Assembly (NCBI RefSeq): GCF_010994275.1
Contig: NZ_WMCD01000005.1
Coordinates: 1-64,000 of the forward strand
Reading direction: 5' to 3'
Length of the DNA: 64,000 nucleotides
Source: Cyclobacterium jeungdonense
GTDB taxonomy: Bacteria; Bacteroidota; Bacteroidia; Cytophagales; Cyclobacteriaceae
The position numbers and the translations under genes were made by a program. The notes beneath the pieces were generated by a model. It did not search any database and was not told the DNA's origin. It saw only the letters and a program-made list of their open reading frames with translations. Of the stretch, positions 8,302-15,887 are shown piece by piece. The number at the start of each line of letters is the position of its first letter. Position 1 is the stretch's first letter.

Positions 8302-8607
8302 AGTGTATGGGTTTATCATTGCGATCAATTTATAATGAGTGGGAGAAACAAGCATAGGGCAGTGCTTCTCCAAAACGTCAGCATAAACTAGAAATTTTCA
8401 CGCGTAAACCCAAAGGATTTTCGATTAGCGGGACAAAATGAAAATGCAATGGTGTTTTTGGGAACAGAAACTAATTTTCAAAGGATCACCGCCATCAAAA
8501 GAACGTTTGGCTGGCTATTTTTGCCGCCGTGTGACTAATATCATAAAATTTACCCAAAACATTATGTACTTTTCGGCAACACCTTGGTTCCTTTTATGCC
8601 GAATACC
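8302..8607. other. Divergent spacer before the six-gene operon
   Basis: About 306 bases between the beta-helix gene and the pqqD-like gene. It holds a candidate -7 box at 8516-8523 and no convincing gene. In particular I see no short precursor-peptide gene with a good start in front of the PqqD-like gene. Confidence 0.5.
8516..8523 (+). promoter_or_regulatory. Candidate -7 box (TATTTTTG) for the six-gene operon
   Basis: A perfect TAnnTTTG octamer, 85 bases before the first gene of the operon. No TTTG stands at the expected -33 distance (one is only 6 bases upstream). Confidence 0.35.
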
Positions 8608-8865
8608 ATGCCAAAAATCAGAAAAAATATCGCCATAAGTGAATCGGGATTCGTCTTTGATCCCCTTTCGGGAGAGTCCTATTCCTTAAACCCCCTTGGA
8701 CTAGAAATCATTCATTTGATCAAAAATGGGCAAACATATGAGGAGTTGTCGGAGGTCCTGCTAGCGAAATATGAGGTGGACCAGGAAACGCTCGACAGGT
8801 ATTTCTATGATTTTATAGCTACACTCAAGCAGTTTAACCTATTAGAAGTGGAAACAGATGCCTAA
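8608..8865 (+). CDS. PqqD-like small protein
   Basis: An 85-residue protein starting at the ATG at 8608 (MPKIRKN); ATGs at 8596 and 8584 are possible but add no conserved sequence. It follows the PqqD pattern: SGFVFDPLSGESYSLNPLG (beta strands ending in the typical LN-x-xG), IIHLIKNGQTYEELSEVL, then YEVDQETLDRYFYDF with the closing NLLE. PqqD-fold proteins bind peptide leaders for modifying enzymes, classically with radical-SAM partners; none is present here. It is the first gene of a six-gene operon and overlaps the ATP-grasp gene by 8 bases, so the two are probably translationally coupled. It may present a peptide or carrier substrate to the ligase. Confidence 0.8.
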   Translation: MPKIRKNIAISESGFVFDPLSGESYSLNPLGLEIIHLIKNGQTYEELSEVLLAKYEVDQETLDRYFYDFIATLKQFNLLEVETDA

Positions 8866-9898
8866 GCTCACAATTGCACTATCCGGGCTCAACAATATCG
8901 ATAGCCCCGGACCGGGTATACCTGTCATTCGTGGAATCCGGGATTCCAAAATACTGAATGCCCGGATAATCGGACTGGCCTATGAAAATCTGGAGCCTGG
9001 TGCTTACATGCATGATCTAGTGGATAAATCCTACAAAGTCCCCTATCCTTCCGACGGCGTAGAACCCTTGCTAGAGCGCTTAAAGTACATCCACGAAAAA
9101 GAACAAATTGACGTATTAATCCCCAATTTTGATTCGGAACTTTTCACCTTTATGAAGTCTGAAAAAACTCTTCGGGAAATCGGGATCACTACATTTCTAC
9201 CTACAGTTAACCAATTTGAAGAACGGCATAAATCCAACCTTCCGGAGTATGGGAAAAAGTATGGGGTCAACGTACCCTATAGCGAACCCATCAGCAGTGT
9301 TCAGGATTTTTTGCAGCATAAGGAGAAATTCGAATTTCCTGTAGTCGTAAAAGGAAAGTTTTACGATGCGTACATGGCGTATGATCTGGATCAGCTCGGA
9401 ATGTATTTCAACAAAATTGCCTCCAAATGGGGACTTCCCATCGTTATCCAGCAATTTGTCAAAGGTACCGAAGTAAATGTTGTGGCGTTGGGAGATGGCA
9501 ACGGAAACACCATTGGGGCAGTACCCATGCGTAAAACGTATATCACGGACAAGGGAAAAGCATGGGGAGGAATTACCTTGGAGGACCCTTCCATGCTGGA
9601 TCTGACAAATAATATTATCTCCCAGACACATTGGAGGGGAGGCATGGAACTGGAACTGATTCGCACGGCCAAAAATGAGCTATACCTGATCGAGATCAAC
9701 CCCAGATTGCCTGCGTGGGTTTACCTGGCTGTTGCGGCAGGACAGAATCTACCCGAGGCTTTGGTCCGGCTGGCGTTAGGAGAAGAGGTTAGACCTTTTC
9801 ATGGGTACGCTACTGGAAAAATGTTTATCCGGTATTCCTATGATATGATTGCAGACTTAGACGAATTTGAAAAACTGTCCACCAAAGGTGAACTGTAA
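8858..9898 (+). CDS. ATP-grasp ligase (CarB/PylC-like)
   Basis: A 346-residue ATP-grasp enzyme. It begins with a Rossmann-like pre-ATP domain (LTIALSGLNNIDSPGPGIP) and has a nucleotide-binding lysine in FPVVVKGKFYDAY. QQFVKGTEVNVVALGDGNG is the adenine-binding/B-domain region. The Mg-binding loop is LYLIEINPRLPAW, with Glu, Asn and Arg in the canonical order. Such enzymes activate a carboxylate as acyl phosphate and join it to an amine or thiol. The fold is closest in style to PylC/carbamoyl-phosphate-synthase-like ligases rather than glutathione synthetase. Its place between a PqqD-like protein and a PLP decarboxylase suggests it joins an amino acid or a decarboxylated amine to a small acceptor; the substrate is unknown. 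Confidence 0.85.
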   Translation: MPKLTIALSGLNNIDSPGPGIPVIRGIRDSKILNARIIGLAYENLEPGAYMHDLVDKSYKVPYPSDGVEPLLERLKYIHEKEQIDVLIPNFDSELFTFMKSEKTLREIGITTFLPTVNQFEERHKSNLPEYGKKYGVNVPYSEPISSVQDFLQHKEKFEFPVVVKGKFYDAYMAYDLDQLGMYFNKIASKWGLPIVIQQFVKGTEVNVVALGDGNGNTIGAVPMRKTYITDKGKAWGGITLEDPSMLDLTNNIISQTHWRGGMELELIRTAKNELYLIEINPRLPAWVYLAVAAGQNLPEALVRLALGEEVRPFHGYATGKMFIRYSYDMIADLDEFEKLSTKGEL

Positions 9899-9918
9899 CC
9901 CCTAAAAAGCACACCGCC

Positions 9919-11277
9919 ATGGAAAAGCTACCCTTTGAAAGACCCACGATCCAAAAAATCAGTGCGGGTATACCCAGCAAACACGGTATTTCAAGAAAAT
10001 TGGAACCACTATCTCATATAGATGGCCTGTCCATCAAATCCCTGATTGATGATTATGGCTCACCCTTATTCATCTTATCAGAATCCAGCATTAGAAAAAC
10101 CTACAAGGAAGCTTACAGGGCCTTTAGTTCCCGGTATCCCAATGTGCAATTTGCCTGGTCGTACAAGACCAATTACTTGAATGCGGTTTGCAATGTATTC
10201 CATCAGGAAGGCGCCTGGGCAGAGGTGGTTTCTGGTTTCGAATATGACAAAGCGGCTGCCAATGGCGTTTCTGGGGAATCGATTATTTTTAATGGTCCAG
10301 ATAAAAGTAAAGAAGACCTGAGAAAAGCCATTCAAAATAGTTCCCTGATTCATATCGATCACTTTGACGAGCTCTATGAGATTATCCACCTATCCAGGGA
10401 GGTGGAAGAGAGGCCAAAAGTTGCCATCCGAATCAATATGGACGTAGGCGTTTATCCAAAGTGGGACCGGTTTGGTTTCAATTTTGAAAATGGAGAGGCT
10501 TGGGATGCGCTTAACAGGATCAAGGCCAGCAAAAATCTCGACCTGATCGGGCTGCATACCCATATCGGTACCTATATGATGACGACTGAAGCCTATAAAA
10601 TTGCAGCGTCAAAACTTGCCCAACTGGCTGTTAGCCTGGAAAAAAAACACGGTCATGTCATCCAGTATATAGATATGGGAGGGGGTTTTGCTTCTAAAAA
10701 TACACTCCGTGGAGCCTATTATCCTGGTACTGATACTACTCCCTCTTTTGATGATTTTGCAGAGGCCATCACTTCTGCTTTGATGAGTTCTGAAATCAAA
10801 CCAGATCACCTACCCATGCTCATACTGGAAACTGGTCGGGCGTTGATAGACGATGCCGGTTACCTGGCAGGCACTGTATTGGCTAACAAAAGACTATCCG
10901 ACGGACGAAGAGCAACCATCATTGATACAGGGGTTAACCTGCTCTTTACGGCATTCTGGTACGAACACGATATCCGCCCCATCGAACCCATTTCAGACCA
11001 AATGGAGGATACGACCATTTATGGGCCTCTTTGTATGAATATTGATGTCATCCGGGGAAACGTCATGTTTCCCTTGCTCAAAAAAGGCGATCACTATGTG
11101 GTAAGGCGTGTAGGCGCCTACAATACCACCCAGTGGATGCAATTCATCAACCTTCGTCCCCAAATTGTGATGCTGGACATGAAAGGCAAGGCGCATTTGG
11201 TTAGAAAAGGCGAAACCCTGGATACTATTAACTCACAGGAAATAACACCGGAACATCTCCAGAATTTTAACCTCTAA
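9919..11277 (+). CDS. Fold-type III PLP decarboxylase (diaminopimelate/ornithine decarboxylase-like)
   Basis: A 452-residue enzyme of the alanine-racemase/ODC fold, resembling LysA. Lys83 (WSYKTNY) is the Schiff-base lysine, HTHIGT (213-218) stacks on the cofactor, GGGFAS is the phosphate-binding glycine loop, and LETGRALID replaces the usual EPGR region. The catalytic cysteine Cys372 lies in GPLCMNID. LysA proteins normally read C-E-S-x-D here and ornithine decarboxylases C-D-S-x-D, so the substrate loop is altered (C-M-N-I-D) although Cys and Asp remain. This argues against ordinary lysine synthesis. It lies 20 bases after the ATP-grasp gene and 13 before the urea-transporter fusion. Likely role: decarboxylation of a basic or acidic amino acid for the operon's product. 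Confidence 0.85.
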   Translation: MEKLPFERPTIQKISAGIPSKHGISRKLEPLSHIDGLSIKSLIDDYGSPLFILSESSIRKTYKEAYRAFSSRYPNVQFAWSYKTNYLNAVCNVFHQEGAWAEVVSGFEYDKAAANGVSGESIIFNGPDKSKEDLRKAIQNSSLIHIDHFDELYEIIHLSREVEERPKVAIRINMDVGVYPKWDRFGFNFENGEAWDALNRIKASKNLDLIGLHTHIGTYMMTTEAYKIAASKLAQLAVSLEKKHGHVIQYIDMGGGFASKNTLRGAYYPGTDTTPSFDDFAEAITSALMSSEIKPDHLPMLILETGRALIDDAGYLAGTVLANKRLSDGRRATIIDTGVNLLFTAFWYEHDIRPIEPISDQMEDTTIYGPLCMNIDVIRGNVMFPLLKKGDHYVVRRVGAYNTTQWMQFINLRPQIVMLDMKGKAHLVRKGETLDTINSQEITPEHLQNFNL

Positions 11278-11290
11278 AAGGCCCGGATCC

Positions 11291-13477
11291 ATGAAGAAGC
11301 TGGAATGGTTTCCACATGCCCTGTTCAACAGTTATGCTCAGGTGTTTTTTTCGAACAACAAATGGTTTGGAATCATCTTGTTGCTGCTCACTTTCGTGGA
11401 CTTTTATGTGGGAATTTATGGCTTGCTTTCCGTTTCCGCAGCCCTGCTTACCGGATATTTCATCGGGCTAAGTGAGTACCCTATCCGTCAAGGATACTAT
11501 GGATTCAATAGCCTACTGGTAGGAGTCGGTCTGGCGATTTATTTCCAGCCAGGTCCTCTACTTTTGTTCCTAATATTGATTTCCGGGGTATTAACGCTTT
11601 TTATTTCACTGGCCTTTGAGGGCATCTTAGGAAAATACGGTCTTCCATTTCTTAGTTTGCCTTTCATACTGGTGTTTTGGCTGCTCCGCCTGGCTTCCAG
11701 ACAGTTTGAAGCCCTCGGACTGAATGAAAGAGGCATTTATGTGCTGAATGAACTTTATCTTCTGGGAGGCAATCAATTGGTGAGTCTTTATGAATGGTGG
11801 AACCAATTTCCTTTTCCTTCTTCGCTAAAGGCCTATTTCCTATCGTTAGGGGCCATATTCTTTCAGCAAAATGTGTTTGCCGGAGTATTTGCAGCAATCG
11901 GCCTGCTGATATATTCCAGAATAGGCTTCACGCTTTCCCTATTAGGATTTTACATAGCCTATGCCTTTTATTTGGTGTTAGGGGTTCCTTTTACGGAGAT
12001 CTCCTACAGCTTTATTGGCTTCAATTATATCCTTACCGCAATCGCTCTGGGGGGATTTTTCATTATTCCCAACAAAAGCTCTTTTGCCAGTCTATTGATC
12101 ATTATCCCGATAGTTGCTGTCCTGAGTATTTCCCTACAGGAAATCTTCAACCTGTTTTACTTACCTGTACATTCCTTCCCTTTCAATCTGGCCGTACTGA
12201 CGTTCCTGTATGGATTAAAGTTTCGGATGGACAACCGCATAGGCCTAAGCACCATTTTCTGGCAACAGAATTCCCCTGAAAAAAATCTATACAACCATCG
12301 CAACTTCATGGACAGGTTTGGTAAGGACAGTCCTATTCCTATCTACCTCCCCTTTTTCGGGGAATGGACAATTACCCAAGGCCATAAGGGATCTTACACC
12401 CACAAAGATGAGTGGAAGCATGCCTGGGATTTTGAAATCAAAGACGAAGAAGGAAAAACCTTTAAAGATGAAGGAGACTATCCTGCTGATTATTACTGTT
12501 TTGACAAAAACGTTCTTGCACCTGCCTACGGCACGGTAGAAAGTGTGGTGAACGATGTGGACGAAAACCCTATTGGAAAAAGAAACCTGGAAAAAAACTG
12601 GGGCAATACCATCGTCATCAGGCATTCAGATTTTTTATTCAGCCAATTAAGCCATTTACGAAAAGGAAGTATTGTCCCGCAAATAGGAGATAAAGTCAAA
12701 AAGGGGGACATCATTGCCCGATTGGGCAATTCTGGAAACTCTCCCTATCCACACTTGCATTTTCAGCTACAGTCTACTCCCCATATCGGTTCCAAAACAA
12801 TAGATTACCCGATTTCGGATGTTTGGATGCGTTATCAGGATAAAGACTCCTTGTTATCGGTAGCCAATCCACCTGTTGGAGCGTTGGTGTCCTCATTGAA
12901 TCCGCATTCAGCACTGAAAAACGCATTTTCATTTGTTACCGGTGAGCAATTAATATTTAAAAGTAAGGATGAACAGGAAATTACCTGGAATGTAAAAAAG
13001 GATTATTCACTAAACCGGTACCTGGAATGCGAGCCGAGTGGATCCAAAGCCTATTTCAAATTGGATGAGGCGATGCTGCATTTTACTCACTTTGAAGGAA
13101 ACCGAAGATCGACCCTATACCGATTTTATTTGGCTGCTTACAAAATCAGTTTCGGTTTTACCAATGGCTTAGAGTTGAGGGATAGCTTTCCAGTAAATAT
13201 GGTCTTCCATCCCAGGAAAATCTTCTTGCAAGATTTTCTCGCTCCCTTTTACAGATATCTGCGAGGAGAATACAGACTTCGCTATCCTGAAAAAGGCAAA
13301 GGACTTTCCCTCAAGCCTGTTGAATTAAAAGGAGAAGTCATCAAAAGTTCTTTCGGCAGAAAACTGGACTCGTATTCCTTTGAATTCCTTATCGACAATA
13401 CTGGAATCAGAAGTTTTCATTTTCAATCCAGAAATTCAAACCTCGAAACTACATGGATAGAATCATTATCAGCATAA
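11291..13477 (+). CDS. Urea-transporter domain fused to M23 peptidase domain
   Basis: A 728-residue fusion. Residues about 20-315 are a urea-transporter (UT) membrane domain with two homologous halves: GFNSLLVG at 71 with GLPFLSLPF (117-125), and GFNYILTAIALGG at 243 with LPVHSFPF (291-298). The family signature LPxxTxPF appears twice with Ser for Thr. Residues about 345-505 are an M23 (LytM) metallopeptidase: HAWD at 377-380 and PHLHF with His488 and His490. The last ~220 residues are beta-rich and unassigned. UT proteins pass urea or ammonia-like solutes; M23 enzymes cut peptidoglycan cross-bridges. The peptidase would lie periplasmic if the topology is as usual. It follows the decarboxylase by 13 bases and overlaps the next gene by 25. 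Confidence 0.87.
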   Translation: MKKLEWFPHALFNSYAQVFFSNNKWFGIILLLLTFVDFYVGIYGLLSVSAALLTGYFIGLSEYPIRQGYYGFNSLLVGVGLAIYFQPGPLLLFLILISGVLTLFISLAFEGILGKYGLPFLSLPFILVFWLLRLASRQFEALGLNERGIYVLNELYLLGGNQLVSLYEWWNQFPFPSSLKAYFLSLGAIFFQQNVFAGVFAAIGLLIYSRIGFTLSLLGFYIAYAFYLVLGVPFTEISYSFIGFNYILTAIALGGFFIIPNKSSFASLLIIIPIVAVLSISLQEIFNLFYLPVHSFPFNLAVLTFLYGLKFRMDNRIGLSTIFWQQNSPEKNLYNHRNFMDRFGKDSPIPIYLPFFGEWTITQGHKGSYTHKDEWKHAWDFEIKDEEGKTFKDEGDYPADYYCFDKNVLAPAYGTVESVVNDVDENPIGKRNLEKNWGNTIVIRHSDFLFSQLSHLRKGSIVPQIGDKVKKGDIIARLGNSGNSPYPHLHFQLQSTPHIGSKTIDYPISDVWMRYQDKDSLLSVANPPVGALVSSLNPHSALKNAFSFVTGEQLIFKSKDEQEITWNVKKDYSLNRYLECEPSGSKAYFKLDEAMLHFTHFEGNRRSTLYRFYLAAYKISFGFTNGLELRDSFPVNMVFHPRKIFLQDFLAPFYRYLRGEYRLRYPEKGKGLSLKPVELKGEVIKSSFGRKLDSYSFEFLIDNTGIRSFHFQSRNSNLETTWIESLSA

Positions 13478-14808
13478 GCATTATTTTGGTGCTATTCGGG
13501 TCCAATTTTGTAAATGCCCAGGAACAAAAAAGTCTGCCTGAAACTGACAGGCTCACCTATGTATTATTCCAACAAAAAAATTGGGATGGATTGATTTCTG
13601 AAGGTCGAAAGGCCTTGAAATCTGGTATAGACTACTATTACCTGAGGGTCAGATTGGGCTTGGCTTATTACGAAAAACAAAATTTCCATCTGGCGGCCAA
13701 GCATTTAGAAAAAGCCTTAAAAATGAATGATTCCGAAGCTTACGTGAGCGAATACCTGTATTATTCGTATTTGATGGCGGGCAGACAAGCTGAAGCCCGT
13801 TTGATGGCTGCGGGGCTTTCGCTTGAACTCAAGAGAAAAACAAAAACGGAAAACCGGAACTTTATTGCTGGTTTGGATCTGGCTTACAACTACACGGGAA
13901 TCTCTGAGACGGATGTTTTGGACAATTTTACTACAGATATCCCCATGGATAAAGACGGTACTCAATTCATTCCAAAACAGCATCATTATTTTTTCCTGGG
14001 CCTTCAGCATCAAATATCCTCACGTTGGTCTTTCTACCACGGATATTCCAACCTTCAAGTTAATCAACTCCGGTACACCCAGGCTTCCAATGAGTCCCAA
14101 TTGGAGAATGATTTCCAATCGGAACTGCATCAATATTACGGCCATATGAGTTTTTTGGTTACTAAAGGACTTACCTTGTCCGGAGGCTTACATTATGTCA
14201 ATTCAAATTACCAGACATTGACTGAGGTATCGACCGGATCTCCTGGCCGGCCTTCCATTCGCACAGTTGCTACTACCGTCAACAATAATAATAGGGTCGG
14301 CTTTGTCTCGCTTTACAAGCGATTTGAATACATCACCTTTGGAGCTAGCTATTATAGAGGAAACATTTCCGATTTCATTCAAAATCAAACTGACTTTAAA
14401 CTGATCGCCTATCCCTTGGGAAACCTCCATTTGTACTCCATCACAACAGCCTCTTATCAAAACCAGGACTTCAAAGACGGAAGCAATAACAACAGGCTGG
14501 TCATTGATCAGCAATTGGGACTGAAGGCTACTGAATGGCTTTGGTTAGAAGCCTATGGCACCTTTGGGGAAATCGAGAACTACTTTATGAAAGACGGGTT
14601 GGTCATCTTTAACCGCATGGATTTGGTCAGGCAAAGGTTTGGTGGACGCTTAATCTTCCAAGCTAGACCTAAATGGTCCTTTACAGTGGATTATACCTAC
14701 TTGAAGAACCAAAGTCAGTTTATTCAGACCCCCTTTACAGGAGAAATTTTCAATCAAAAAAACTATCAATTACATTCCTTAACTGCAATTACATCATGGA
14801 GATTCTAA
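13453..14808 (+). CDS. YaiO-like outer-membrane barrel with N-terminal TPRs
   Basis: A 451-residue exported protein with signal peptide MDRIIISISIILVLFG...NAQ. Residues about 30-130 are tetratricopeptide-like helices (YVLFQQKNWDGLISEGRKAL, then LGLAYYEKQNFHLAAKHLEK). The rest is an antiparallel barrel of alternating strands (HHYFFLGLQHQISSRWSFYH, GLTLSGGLHYVNSNYQ, VGFVSLYKRFEYITFGASYY) ending SLTAITSWRF, with terminal Phe as in barrel proteins. This TPR-plus-barrel order matches the YaiO family, whose function is poorly known but recalls TPR/porin secretins for polysaccharides. The start overlaps the transporter fusion by 25 bases, which indicates tight coupling. It gives the operon an outer-membrane component. 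Confidence 0.8.
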   Translation: MDRIIISISIILVLFGSNFVNAQEQKSLPETDRLTYVLFQQKNWDGLISEGRKALKSGIDYYYLRVRLGLAYYEKQNFHLAAKHLEKALKMNDSEAYVSEYLYYSYLMAGRQAEARLMAAGLSLELKRKTKTENRNFIAGLDLAYNYTGISETDVLDNFTTDIPMDKDGTQFIPKQHHYFFLGLQHQISSRWSFYHGYSNLQVNQLRYTQASNESQLENDFQSELHQYYGHMSFLVTKGLTLSGGLHYVNSNYQTLTEVSTGSPGRPSIRTVATTVNNNNRVGFVSLYKRFEYITFGASYYRGNISDFIQNQTDFKLIAYPLGNLHLYSITTASYQNQDFKDGSNNNRLVIDQQLGLKATEWLWLEAYGTFGEIENYFMKDGLVIFNRMDLVRQRFGGRLIFQARPKWSFTVDYTYLKNQSQFIQTPFTGEIFNQKNYQLHSLTAITSWRF

Positions 14809-15455
14809 TATTCCCCCGCAAGAAAGGCGTCCTGGCAGCTTCACGGCCCTTAATCAAAAGCTACTTACTGGCTTTTATGCTTTTGCTATCTTTTTACGTG
14901 CGCGCGCAGGATAATGTCATCAATGCTTTCAAGCAAAGTTATGAGCTTGAAAAAACAGGGGATTACAAGGCAGCGGCGGAAGCGTTACAAGCCATCTACC
15001 AATCAGATGGCTATGAGATCAATTTGAGACTGGGTTGGCTCCAATTCCAGGCAGGGCAGCTCGAAGAATCCGTGAATTATTACCAAAAAGCAGTCAACTT
15101 GAAGCCTTATGCCATTGAACCAAAGTTGGGCTTGGTTTTACCCTTATCCATGCAGGGAGACTGGAATCAGATCATAGGGATATATCAGAAAATCCTGCAA
15201 TCAGATCCGCAAAACTCCCTGGTAAACTACAGGTTGGGGCTAATAAATTACAATCAAGGAAATTTTGACAAAGCGGATCCTTATTTGGAAAAGGTGGTCA
15301 ATCTTTACCCTTTTGATTACGATGGTTTGATTCTTTTGGCCTGGAACAAATTAAATCTTCAAAAGACAAGAGAGGCTTCGGTACTTTTTCAAAAGGTACT
15401 GATGAACAATCCTGACGACAAATCAGCCCTGGAAGGGTTGAAATTGATTAAATAG
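14796..15455 (+). CDS. Exported TPR protein, last gene of the operon
   Basis: A 219-residue protein. The ATG at 14796 (MEILIF) overlaps the barrel gene by 13 bases. An upstream in-frame start at 14673 would lie deep within that gene and is unlikely. A hydrophobic stretch (LLAFMLLLSFYVRAQ) is a signal peptide. The mature part is four to five tetratricopeptide repeats (YELEKTGDYKAAAEALQAIY, LGWLQFQAGQLEESVNYYQK, IGIYQKILQSDPQNSLVNYR, LINYNQGNFDKADPYLEKV). It probably acts in the periplasm as a scaffold for the barrel or the M23 domain. No enzyme motif is seen. No further gene follows on this strand. Confidence 0.8.
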   Translation: MEILIFPRKKGVLAASRPLIKSYLLAFMLLLSFYVRAQDNVINAFKQSYELEKTGDYKAAAEALQAIYQSDGYEINLRLGWLQFQAGQLEESVNYYQKAVNLKPYAIEPKLGLVLPLSMQGDWNQIIGIYQKILQSDPQNSLVNYRLGLINYNQGNFDKADPYLEKVVNLYPFDYDGLILLAWNKLNLQKTREASVLFQKVLMNNPDDKSALEGLKLIK

Positions 15456-15490
15456 TTTTTAAAAGTTCAGTTGACACATTTCAGCCTTTG

Positions 15491-15585
15491 CTCGAATACA
15501 CCGGACTTGGTGCGCACAGGGACAGCAATACATCGTTCCAAACGGTGTTAAAGACGAGCTTGGATCCACCCTCCAGGTATTCGAG
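15491..15585. repeat. 9-base inverted repeat pair
   Basis: CTCGAATAC at 15491-15499 and GTATTCGAG at 15577-15585 are exact inverted copies about 77 bases apart in the spacer after the six-gene operon. It might be an eroded small mobile element, but there is no target duplication that I could identify. Confidence 0.3.
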
Positions 15586-15601
15586 TGTTGTGTGCAGTGG
15601 G

Positions 15602-15817
15602 TTAGGTTGCTACATGGATTTCGACTTCTATAAGCTCTTCAAAAGTACCCCATGCAGCGTCAATACCGATATAGAGATTCTGAACCGCTTCAAAAGCGAT
15701 TGTTTTTCCATCCAGGGTATAGGTGCCTTCCTGAAAATGATAATACCCCACGATTGTATCCGGGTCCCGAAAGGTAATGGTCTTTTGATAGCTGCTATCC
15801 CGGTTTAGCAGCAGCGA
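15602..15817 (-). pseudogene. 3' remnant of an unidentified gene
   Basis: The minus strand has an open frame of about 72 codons with protein-like composition (SYQKTITFRDPDTIVGYYHF, TYTLDGKTIAFEAVQ, then AAWGTFEELIEVEIHVAT and a TAA at 15602-15604). The frame stays open back through the terminator at 15815-15853 but contains no ATG. It reads like the end of a beta-rich protein whose 5' part has been lost. The family is not recognised. It lies directly behind the terminator of the beta-propeller gene, so it is unlikely to be expressed from there. Confidence 0.45.
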
Positions 15818-15853
15818 AAAAAGGGGCGGTATCTTTTTTAAATACCGCCCCTT
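15815..15853 (-). terminator. Rho-independent terminator of the propeller gene
   Basis: A 12-base perfect stem (AAGGGGCGGTAT at 15821-15832 with ATACCGCCCCTT at 15842-15853) and a 9-base loop. Read on the minus strand it is followed by a run of T. It lies 35 bases after the stop of the gene ending at 15888. Confidence 0.85.
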
Positions 15854-15887
15854 AATCAGGTGATTATTTACAACTCTTATTAGATTG

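Noticed and set aside
8438-8638. 66-codon frame before the PqqD-like gene, a possible precursor peptide
   Set aside because: Overlaps the PqqD start in another frame, and its composition (many Trp, Cys and Phe spread at random) shows no leader/core pattern.
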